Positions 1 to 5,277 of a stretch of DNA of 9,621 bases are shown here, piece by piece. Both the position numbers and the translations under genes were made by a program. Location of the stretch: assembly GCA_007117255.1 (NCBI GenBank), contig SKGU01000147.1, forward strand, positions 1 through 9,621. Reading direction: 5' to 3'. The notes beneath the pieces were generated by a model, which had not been told where the DNA came from, searched no databases, and worked only from the letters and a program-made list of their open reading frames with translations. Each line of letters begins with the position of its first letter. The stretch's first letter is position 1. The DNA comes from Natronohydrobacter sp. GTDB lineage: Bacteria; Pseudomonadota; Alphaproteobacteria; Rhodobacterales; Rhodobacteraceae.

Positions 1-5
1 ATCAA

Positions 6-623
6 ATGGCTGGTGAGATCCCTGATCTTGTAGCCGAGGTACGCACGGGGACAGGCAAGGGGGCCGCCCGTCAAGCTCGTCGTGAGCATCTCGTACCCGG
101 AATCGTTTATGGTGGTGGGGCAGATCCCCTGCCCATCAACTTCAAATACAACTACCTGATTGCGACATTGAAAGCAGGCCGCTTTCTGTCGACTCTGTTC
201 AACCTGAAGGTTGAAGGTCAGGAAGATGTGCGCGTGATCTGCCGCGGTGTGCAGCGCGATGTGGTCAAGGGTCTGCCCACCCATGTCGATCTGATGCGCC
301 TGCGCCGCACCAGCCGGATCAACCTGTTCATTCCGGTTGAGTTCATCAATCACGAGAAATGTGTGGGCCTCAAGCGGGGCGGTACGCTGACCGTTGTGCG
401 CGCCGAGGTCGAGATGAATGTGCTGGCCGGGGATATCCCCGAAAAGCTGGTGGTCGATCTCGAAGGTCATCAGATCGGCGACACCATCACGATTTCGGAA
501 GTGCAGTTGCCCGAAGGCACCAAGCCCACGATCGAGCGTAACTTCGTGATCGCAAATATCGCGGCTCCGCGTGCGCTGGCAGCTGCGGATGATGATGAAG
601 AAGAGGCTGCGGCGGAAGAGTGA
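6..623 (+). CDS. rplY: 50S ribosomal protein L25/general stress protein Ctc
   Basis: Component of the large ribosomal subunit that binds 5S rRNA; the long form is also known as general stress protein Ctc or TL5. The 205-residue protein has the two-domain layout of that form: an N-terminal L25 beta-barrel (about residues 6-95, with the conserved ARQARREHLVPGIVYGG stretch near residue 21) and a C-terminal beta domain (about 100-190, with a GDTITISEVQLPEG segment). It ends in an acidic, alanine-rich tail (DDDEEEAAAEE), usual for alphaproteobacterial members. Short L25 proteins such as that of E. coli are only about 95 residues. The ATG lies 5 bases from the window edge, so its ribosome binding site cannot be seen; the start fits the family N-terminus. 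A strong intrinsic terminator follows 23 bases after the stop. In many alphaproteobacteria pth follows directly; here two opposite-strand genes lie between. Identity is secure. Confidence 0.96.
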   Translation: MAGEIPDLVAEVRTGTGKGAARQARREHLVPGIVYGGGADPLPINFKYNYLIATLKAGRFLSTLFNLKVEGQEDVRVICRGVQRDVVKGLPTHVDLMRLRRTSRINLFIPVEFINHEKCVGLKRGGTLTVVRAEVEMNVLAGDIPEKLVVDLEGHQIGDTITISEVQLPEGTKPTIERNFVIANIAAPRALAAADDDEEEAAAEE

Positions 624-646
624 TCTTCCCCACACACCGACAGTTC

Positions 647-674
647 AGGGCACCCGACAGCGGGTGCCCTTTTC
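647..674 (+). terminator. Intrinsic terminator after rplY
   Basis: A perfect 10-bp stem, AGGGCACCCG (647-656) and CGGGTGCCCT (661-670), closes a 4-base ACAG loop and runs into four T residues (670-673). It starts 23 bases after the rplY stop. It also lies just beyond the stop of the convergent methyltransferase gene (678). On the minus strand the hairpin is followed by only a short T run, so it works mainly for rplY. Confidence 0.9.
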
Positions 675-677
675 ACA

Positions 678-1316
678 TCAGGTCGATGCCATGATCCGTC
701 GAAAAACGACAGTCGAGCCGATGGAACGCCGGGCGCAATAGACCATATCATTGCGTGACAATGCGTTGAAAACCCGTCCTGTGCCAACGTCGCCATAGTG
801 CTTGGGGTGAATTTCCAGAATGATCAACCGCACATCCTGCGGCAGATCCGTCTCGAAAAGGTCAAGCTCTCCGCCCTCAATGTCGCAAGACACGACCGTT
901 GCACGCGAACGGCGCAGCAACTCGTCGATGCGTAGCGCAGGCACATCTATGTGCTGGCTTCGACGTGCCTGCCCTTCCTGAAGAATCGAAGATGCCCAGA
1001 ATTGTCGTCGTGCTGCAAAACGCACTTGCTCGCCCTGATGCGCAGACGGCACAGCCGCCCCCCAGAGCATAGATGCGCCATGCACGTTATTGCGCAGCAG
1101 ATTGGTCTTTGCGACTTCGACCATGTGCGGCAAGGCTTCTACCCCAGTTACAGCTTCGCCACCAGCAATGCGCCCCGCAATCGTGGCAATATAGCCCGTG
1201 CCGGACCCCAGATCGAGAAGCCTGTCATCCGGTTTGAAATGCCCACGCATCGCACGCGCTTCATCCTGTTCGAAATGGCCCGTTTCCAATGCAATCCGCA
1301 CACGTTCACCGAGCAC
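678..1316 (-). CDS. FkbM-family SAM-dependent methyltransferase
   Basis: Probable S-adenosylmethionine-dependent methyltransferase of the FkbM type; substrate unknown. From the GTG at 1316 it has 212 residues. Visible signatures are the SAM-binding loop LLDLGSGTGY (residues 33-42), an acidic residue at the end of the second strand (GVEALP, E60), the FkbM hallmark VSCDIEGGE (142-150), and LEIHP (167-171). The start is uncertain. The reading frame continues upstream without a stop to the TAG at 1371-1373, and the extra residues (IPEFQLDDVALSIPETV) look like genuine family sequence. The only codon there that could stand for a usual Met is an ATA at 1362-1364; GTG 1316 is the first recognised start and has only a weak ribosome binding site. 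The gene lies directly after, and in frame with, the HmuQ-like gene, so the two are probably cotranscribed. It converges on rplY. The fold is well supported; the function is not. Confidence 0.82.
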   Translation of the reverse strand: MLGERVRIALETGHFEQDEARAMRGHFKPDDRLLDLGSGTGYIATIAGRIAGGEAVTGVEALPHMVEVAKTNLLRNNVHGASMLWGAAVPSAHQGEQVRFAARRQFWASSILQEGQARRSQHIDVPALRIDELLRRSRATVVSCDIEGGELDLFETDLPQDVRLIILEIHPKHYGDVGTGRVFNALSRNDMVYCARRSIGSTVVFRRIMAST

Positions 1317-1370
1317 TGTTTCCGGAATGCTCAGCGCAACATCATCAAGCTGAAACTCTGGTATGCAAGC

Positions 1371-1685
1371 CTACTTTCTGATGGTCTGCACCGAATCGTA
1401 TAGCTCCAACTCCGGCGGGCCGAGATAGATCGTCTCATGCGATTTCACGCCTTTATGCGATCCGCGGAAATTCTGCGATTTCGCCCAACCCTCGAATGCC
1501 GCCTTGTCGCGCCAGAGCGTATGCGACAGATAGACAGTTTCGGTCTCGGAGCTTGCCCCCCGGAACAGATGGAATTCGACGAATCCGTCCAGATCCGGCA
1601 ATTTGCTCTCGCGCGAGGTCCAGATCTCCTCGAACGCGGCTTCCTGACCGGGACGCACCCGAAAGCGGTTGATCGTCAGATACAT
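1371..1685 (-). CDS. IsdG/HmuQ-like haem-degrading monooxygenase (ABM fold)
   Basis: A 104-residue protein of the antibiotic-biosynthesis-monooxygenase (dimeric alpha-beta barrel) fold, most like the IsdG/HmuQ group that opens haem and releases iron in the cytoplasm. The three residues that define that group sit at the expected spacing: Asn6 (MYLTINRF), Trp67 (FEGWAKS) and His77 (RGSHKG); in S. aureus IsdG they are Asn7, Trp67 and His77. The segment TLWRDKAAFEGWAKS matches the IsdG helix closely. The chosen start, ATG at 1685, has AGGAG five bases upstream and gives the family length. The frame also extends to an ATG at 1739, but that adds 18 residues unlike the family. A promoter-like pair lies upstream. 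The stop TAG (1371-1373) is immediately followed, in frame, by the FkbM methyltransferase sequence. Haem degradation is inferred from the residues; a general monooxygenase role is the alternative. Confidence 0.85.
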   Translation of the reverse strand: MYLTINRFRVRPGQEAAFEEIWTSRESKLPDLDGFVEFHLFRGASSETETVYLSHTLWRDKAAFEGWAKSQNFRGSHKGVKSHETIYLGPPELELYDSVQTIRK

Positions 1686-1711
1686 GCTCGCTCCTGCTTT
1701 TGCTTGCGCGC

Positions 1712-1739
1712 AGTCTAAAAGCCCTGCGCACAGATGCAA
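1712..1739 (-). promoter_or_regulatory. Possible promoter of the HmuQ-like gene
   Basis: On the minus strand TTGCAT (1739-1734) and TAGACT (1717-1712) are separated by 16 bases, each matching the sigma-70 consensus at four of six positions. The predicted RNA start falls about 20 bases before the ATG at 1685, upstream of its AGGAG. It is read from consensus only. I saw no clear iron-responsive operator in this 118-bp divergent region. Confidence 0.35.
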
Positions 1740-1747
1740 GCCAGCGC

Positions 1748-1776
1748 TTTCCAGTCGCGCGCGGCTTCTTTATGCT
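1748..1776 (+). promoter_or_regulatory. Possible promoter of pth
   Basis: TTTCCA (1748-1753) and TATGCT (1771-1776) are 17 bases apart, each matching the sigma-70 consensus at four of six positions. RNA would begin near 1783, about 20 bases before the pth ATG at 1804 and just ahead of the GAGGGGA ribosome binding site (1790-1796). It does not overlap the minus-strand promoter candidate at 1712-1739. Confidence 0.35.
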
Positions 1777-1803
1777 GCGCCGCAAAGACGAGGGGACGGG
1801 CGA

Positions 1804-2487
1804 ATGAAACTCTTTGCAGGGCTTGGCAATCCGGGCGCGAAATATGCGGGCAATCGGCACAATATCGGCTTCATGGCGCTGGATGCAATCGCGCGTGCAC
1901 ATGGCTTCGCCCCCTGGCGTGGTAAATTTCAAGGCGAATTGACCGAAGGCCTGCTGGGCCGTGAGAAAGTGATCCTGCTCAAGCCCATGACGTTCATGAA
2001 CCTGTCGGGCCAGTCCGTCGGTGCGGCGCTGCGTTTCTACAAGCTGGACCCGGCGGATCTGGTCGTCTTTCATGACGAGTTGGATCTGGCTCCGGGCAAG
2101 TTGCGCCTGAAGCACGGCGGCGGGCATGCTGGTCATAACGGTCTGCGCTCGATCCATGAACATATCGGCCCCGATTATGGCCGGTTGCGCCTTGGTATCG
2201 GCCATCCAGGTCACAAGGACCGGGTCGCACCCTATGTGCTGTCGGATTTTGCCAAGGCAGATCAGGACTGGCTGGACGATCTGCTGCGTGGCATTGCCGA
2301 TGGCGCACCGGACCTGGCCGCAGGCGATGCTGCGCGTTTTACCAATGCCGTGGCGCTGCGCCGGGCACCTACTGCGCCCAAGCGCCCTGCCCCGGATCAG
2401 GCTGCGACTGCAAAACCCAAAGCGCCAGAACCCCCGACAGAGGACAAGCGCAGCCCATTGCAAAAGCTGATGGACCGGTTCAAGTGA
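1804..2487 (+). CDS. pth: Peptidyl-tRNA hydrolase
   Basis: Releases tRNA from peptidyl-tRNA that drops off stalled ribosomes; an essential cytoplasmic enzyme in most bacteria. The 227-residue protein shows the Pth core: FAGLGNPGAKY (residues 4-14), NRHNIGF with the catalytic histidine at 19, FMNLSG with Asn66, HDELDL with Asp91, and the GGGHAGHNGLRS loop (105-116). Asn9, His19, Asn66 and Asp91 correspond to E. coli Asn10, His20, Asn68 and Asp93. The core ends near residue 190; a Pro/Ala/Lys-rich tail of about 35 residues follows, ending KLMDRFK, as is common in alphaproteobacteria (E. coli Pth has 194 residues). ATG 1804 is chosen because it gives the conserved MKLFAGLGNPG start and has GAGGGGA seven bases upstream; the frame is open further upstream but without family sequence. 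The stop overlaps the GTG of the next gene, suggesting coupled translation. Confidence 0.97.
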   Translation: MKLFAGLGNPGAKYAGNRHNIGFMALDAIARAHGFAPWRGKFQGELTEGLLGREKVILLKPMTFMNLSGQSVGAALRFYKLDPADLVVFHDELDLAPGKLRLKHGGGHAGHNGLRSIHEHIGPDYGRLRLGIGHPGHKDRVAPYVLSDFAKADQDWLDDLLRGIADGAPDLAAGDAARFTNAVALRRAPTAPKRPAPDQAATAKPKAPEPPTEDKRSPLQKLMDRFK

Positions 2488-3521
2488 CATTTCGTCCGCA
2501 TGCCCGCGCGCAGGCAGAGGCCTGCGCGGCGCTCGGCTCGCCCTTCACTGCCCGCATTCTGACATTGGTGGCGGACTGCTTGCGCCCCGGAAGCCCTGTG
2601 TCCGATAGGTTGTTGCATTGGGCGCCAGACCGGCTCAGCCCGGATGCCGTTGCGCTCAGGCTGGCAGGTGCGCTGCACTATCTGGTGCTGACCGACCAGG
2701 CCCCGATGCTGGCACGAACCTATTTGGCACGCGATACAGTGGATGACGCGCATCTTTGGCGCGTGATTGACGCGGCTTTGCGGCTGAATGCCGACTGTAT
2801 CCTGTCAACACTGGACAGCCCGCCCCAGACCAATGAAATCCGTCGATCTGCAGTCTATATCGCGGCGGCACATTGGCTGAATGCGGTTTATAATCTGCCA
2901 ATCGTCATGAGCGAACTAGGCAGCTCGGCGGGGCTGAATCTGCAATGGGATCACTACGCGCTGCGGATCGGAGAGGCGACTTATGGCCCAGCAGATGCCA
3001 GCATCACGCTGGCCCCGGACTGGCACGGCCATTTACCGCCACAGGCACAGCCGCTCATTCGCAGCCGTGCGGGCGTCGATCTGAATCCGCTTGACCCTGT
3101 CGCGGACCGGTTGCGGCTTCTGTCCTATATCTGGGCCGATCAGACCGACCGACTGGCCCAGACCGAGATCGCGCTGGCGCTGGCCGCAGAGCAGCGCCCC
3201 GACATCGCGCGCGCCAATGCGGTTGACTGGCTGGAAGGACGACTGGCCCGACCCATTCCGCAAGCGGTGCATCTGATCTGCCATACTATCGTCTGGCAGT
3301 ATCTCGACGAAGCGGATCAAGCGCGTGGGCATGCAACTCTTGCCCGGACGGGCGCACGAACCCGCGCTGATGAACCGTTGGCCCATCTGGCTATGGAAGA
3401 TGACGGCGCAGGCCCTGGCGCAGCTCTGAGCCTGCACCTTTGGCCGGGTGACATGCGCATTGCGCTTGGCCGCGCCGATTTTCATGGCCGCTGGATCGAC
3501 TGGACCGCGCCAGACCCCTGA
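2484..3521 (+). CDS. DUF2332 family protein
   Basis: A 345-residue cytoplasmic protein of the DUF2332 family, for which no activity is firmly established. Family landmarks visible here are SPPQTNE (residues 112-118), SELGSSAGLNL (143-153), GVDLNPLDP (197-205) and LSYIWADQTDRL (213-224), followed by an AVHLICHTIVWQYL segment near residue 260. The SELGSSAGLNL stretch resembles the glycine-rich SAM-binding loop of class I methyltransferases, so a methyltransferase-like fold is possible, but this is inference. No signal peptide or membrane helix is seen. It begins with GTG at 2484, interlocked with the pth stop as GTGA (2484-2487), so it is very likely translated by ribosomes finishing pth. Nothing else marks it as linked to Pth function; the pairing may simply be transcriptional. 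Confidence 0.88.
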   Translation: MTFRPHARAQAEACAALGSPFTARILTLVADCLRPGSPVSDRLLHWAPDRLSPDAVALRLAGALHYLVLTDQAPMLARTYLARDTVDDAHLWRVIDAALRLNADCILSTLDSPPQTNEIRRSAVYIAAAHWLNAVYNLPIVMSELGSSAGLNLQWDHYALRIGEATYGPADASITLAPDWHGHLPPQAQPLIRSRAGVDLNPLDPVADRLRLLSYIWADQTDRLAQTEIALALAAEQRPDIARANAVDWLEGRLARPIPQAVHLICHTIVWQYLDEADQARGHATLARTGARTRADEPLAHLAMEDDGAGPGAALSLHLWPGDMRIALGRADFHGRWIDWTAPDP

Positions 3522-3568
3522 CAAACTGGATTTCATCAGCAACCGGGCTATCTGGATGGTACCGCAAC

Positions 3569-3577
3569 AAGGAGGTG
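3569..3577 (+). promoter_or_regulatory. Strong ribosome binding site of the DUF2237 gene
   Basis: AAGGAGGTG is an almost full match to the anti-Shine-Dalgarno sequence and ends four bases before the ATG at 3582. It is the strongest such site in the window, suggests efficient translation and fixes the start codon. Confidence 0.8.
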
Positions 3578-3581
3578 GCCC

Positions 3582-3965
3582 ATGACGGTGAGAATAGACC
3601 CTTCAGTGAATGTTCTCGGCGGTAGCCTGCAATTGTGTTCCAGCGACCCCATGACAGGTTTCATGCGCAACGGACATTGCGATACCTGCGCAGAAGATCA
3701 GGGCAATCACACAGTCTGCGCCGTGATGACTGACGAGTTTCTCGCCTATTCTAAATATCTTGGGAATGACCTGTCCACACCGCGCCCGGAGTTTCGGTTT
3801 CCCGGCCTGAAAGCCGGGGATCAGTGGTGCCTGTGCGCTGGTCGGTTTCTGCAAGCTCATACCGAAGGCGTCGCGCCGCGCATTCGCCTTCAAGCCACAC
3901 ATCAGCGCGCGTTGGATATTGTGCCACTGGACGTGCTCAAGGCCTCGGCGGTGGATGCGGATTAG
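3582..3965 (+). CDS. DUF2237 family protein
   Basis: A 127-residue cytoplasmic protein that matches the DUF2237 family over its full length; function unknown. The family signature is very clear: NVLGGSLQLCSSDPMTGF (residues 10-27), DQGNHTVCAVMTDEFL (39-54), GNDLSTPRPEFRFPGLKAGD (61-80) and WCLCAGRF (82-89). Six cysteines are present (19, 33, 36, 46, 83, 85), including C-x2-C at 33-36 and C-x-C at 83-85, which could bind a metal or act in redox chemistry; this is inference. There is no signal peptide. The start is set by AAGGAGGTG just upstream. It follows the DUF2332 gene by 60 bases on the same strand, with no terminator visible between, so it may belong to the pth transcript. Its TAG stop is interlocked with the stop of the convergent LuxR-type gene. 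Confidence 0.9.
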   Translation: MTVRIDPSVNVLGGSLQLCSSDPMTGFMRNGHCDTCAEDQGNHTVCAVMTDEFLAYSKYLGNDLSTPRPEFRFPGLKAGDQWCLCAGRFLQAHTEGVAPRIRLQATHQRALDIVPLDVLKASAVDAD

Positions 3966-4492
3966 ATTTCGGGCGAGTTACTACCCTGCGCTGGCCGGTC
4001 AGTGCCGTCGAGTGTGTCGGCCAGCAGATCGTCTATGAAGATGCTCATCAACTGGCTCCGCCCAGTGACGCCCGCCTTGCGATAGATGGCGTTGGTCTGA
4101 GCCTTGACCGTGCCTTCGGACGTCTTGCGAAAGCCAGCGATCTCGCTGGTCGAAAAGCCTTTGAGAACAAAGAACGCAACATCGCGTTCCGCCGGGGTCA
4201 GCCCCCAAGTGATGAAATGCTGCTCAAGCACCTGCATGAAAGCGCTTGACGCGCGCTTCACCTGCGCCTCTGCCCGTCCCAGTCGCATTTGCGACTGCGC
4301 CAACAGCGCACCGGACATGATCAGACCAATCAACAGGGCAATTGCTGCGCCGATTTCCATGATTTCGCGGGTTTGCCAGTCAATCGGTTGGCGCTCCACT
4401 CCAAGCACAGACAGCGTGATGTCGCTGATGAAGAACAGCGCCCCAAGCGCTTGCACCAGCACCATCAACAGAATGACCAGCTTGAATTTCAC
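3962..4492 (-). CDS. Membrane-anchored LuxR-type transcriptional regulator
   Basis: A 176-residue regulator with two predicted membrane helices (about residues 4-25 and 47-66), a periplasmic loop of about 20 residues between them, a linker of about 30 residues that may be helical (67-95), and a C-terminal LuxR/GerE helix-turn-helix (98-157). HTH landmarks are LTPAERDVAFFVLKG (98-112), STSEIA (114-119), SEGTVKAQTNAIYRKAG (125-141) and GRSQL (144-148). No response-regulator receiver or autoinducer-binding domain is present, so any signal must come through the membrane part or a partner. The start is GTG at 4492 with AGGGGGG upstream; a GATAAT (minus strand, 4530-4525) could be its -10 element, but no good -35 matches it. 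It lies 64 bases downstream of, and on the same strand as, the small exported PepSY-like gene, a likely functional pair. Target genes are unknown. Confidence 0.87.
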   Translation of the reverse strand: MKFKLVILLMVLVQALGALFFISDITLSVLGVERQPIDWQTREIMEIGAAIALLIGLIMSGALLAQSQMRLGRAEAQVKRASSAFMQVLEQHFITWGLTPAERDVAFFVLKGFSTSEIAGFRKTSEGTVKAQTNAIYRKAGVTGRSQLMSIFIDDLLADTLDGTDRPAQGSNSPEI

Positions 4493-4556
4493 GCGCGCCC
4501 CCCTGCAACCTGCTTTGAATTGAAATTATCTTTGTAATACATGGTCATGCTGCGCC

Positions 4557-4910
4557 TTACCCTCCTGGTTCGGATAAGTCAGTACCGGATATGACAGCAC
4601 CGCCTCGCGGCATGGATTGGCCATCTGTCCTTGGTGGATCATTCGGGCTGAACTCGACGGCGTAGTCGCGCAGGATCTGCCCAGTGGACAGGTCCAGAAC
4701 GACTTCGCGCCAAATCAACCCCTTGGACGCGACAACCCGCACCCGGCCCAGCAGCGTGCGGGTGGTTGACGCAACAACATAGCCCTGTCCCTCCAGGGCA
4801 GCGCTGACCATTTCAGGGGTGATACGATGCTCGGATGCATAGCCCGGAGCGGTGGCAAGCGCCAACAAAACCGAGAGAATGCGCATCCAGCGCATCAGAA
4901 AGGATGTCAT
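4557..4910 (-). CDS. Small exported PepSY-like protein
   Basis: A 117-residue protein with a typical signal peptide: basic start (MTSFLMRWMR), hydrophobic core (ILSVLLALAT) and a probable cleavage after PGYA (residue 25). The mature part of about 92 residues looks like one PepSY-type module: ITPEMVSAALEGQGYVV (30-46), RTLLGRVRVVASKG (51-64) and a REVVLDLSTGQILRDY strand-turn-strand (68-83). It ends in a Pro/Gly-rich tail. PepSY modules are often found in inhibitors or sensors in the cell envelope; the role here is unknown. The ATG at 4910 gives a full signal peptide but has a weak ribosome binding site; ATGs at 4895 and 4886 are alternatives. The frame is open to 5021, but that extension would run through a terminator hairpin and adds non-family sequence. 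The LuxR-type gene follows on the same strand. Confidence 0.78.
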   Translation of the reverse strand: MTSFLMRWMRILSVLLALATAPGYASEHRITPEMVSAALEGQGYVVASTTRTLLGRVRVVASKGLIWREVVLDLSTGQILRDYAVEFSPNDPPRTDGQSMPRGGAVISGTDLSEPGG

Positions 4911-5277
4911 GCCACAGCACATGATACGGTTTAAACCTAGCACAGAAAAAAGAACCGCACCTCGCCACAAGTCAGCGAGATGCGGCCCAATCAGGGAACT
5001 CGTTACACAAATCATCAACACCAGAGACCCGGATGCCCGGAAAAAATCGCAGACATCCAGTCTGTGCCAACGGCCCCGCGCGATACCAGACTACGCGCAA
5101 CACGAATACTCTCGCCGGAACCAGCACATGCCCCGGAAGTCCAGGACGCCTCTGTCACCCTTTAACAACGATACCGATCGGAAATGTGATCAATCCGCTT
5201 CGGCCTGTTCAGGGATAGCCCCGCCCAAACTTAGATTCTATCGGGAGAGGGTTTATTTTATTGATATAAACTTTGGT
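4911..5277. other. Gene-less stretch between trpB and the PepSY-like gene
   Basis: No convincing protein gene lies in these 367 bases on either strand; open frames here lack family sequence and a ribosome binding site. The stretch is less GC-rich than its surroundings near 5220-5277. It holds the minus-strand terminator at 4944-4985, a weaker possible terminator around 5046-5066 (CAGAC/GTCTG stem followed by six T on the minus strand), an AT-rich inverted repeat just after trpB (GTTTAT/ATAAAC on either strand), and the palindrome GGTTTAAACC at 4928-4937. A small RNA, a long trpB 3' UTR or a PepSY leader are all possible; no strong promoter consensus was found to choose between them. Confidence 0.5.
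4944..4985 (-). terminator. Intrinsic terminator upstream of the PepSY-like gene
   Basis: On the minus strand CCGCATCTCGC (4985-4975) pairs with GCGAGGTGCGG (4965-4955), an 11-bp stem with one G-T wobble and a 9-base loop, followed by TTCTTTTTTCT. It lies about 290 bases after the trpB stop and only 34 bases before the ATG of the PepSY-like gene. It may end the trpB transcript or an unmarked small RNA, or act as an attenuator for the PepSY-like gene. Confidence 0.85.

Noticed and set aside
951..1403. Plus-strand open frame antisense to the FkbM gene
   Set aside because: No motif and no ribosome binding site; the minus strand has the SAM and DIEGGE signatures.
1453..2490. Long minus-strand open frame across pth
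   Set aside because: It lies antisense to pth, whose protein is certain, has an Arg/Gln-rich shadow composition and shows no recognisable family.
4911..5021. N-terminal extension of the PepSY-like protein
   Set aside because: It would be read through the terminator hairpin and puts 37 extra residues before a complete signal peptide.
5174..5181. CCGATCGG palindrome
   Set aside because: An 8-bp palindrome is expected by chance in this composition and nothing around it gives it a role.
5244..5276. AT-rich inverted repeat just after the trpB stop as its terminator
   Set aside because: The stem is only six AT-rich pairs with no clear T tract on the minus strand, too weak for an intrinsic terminator.
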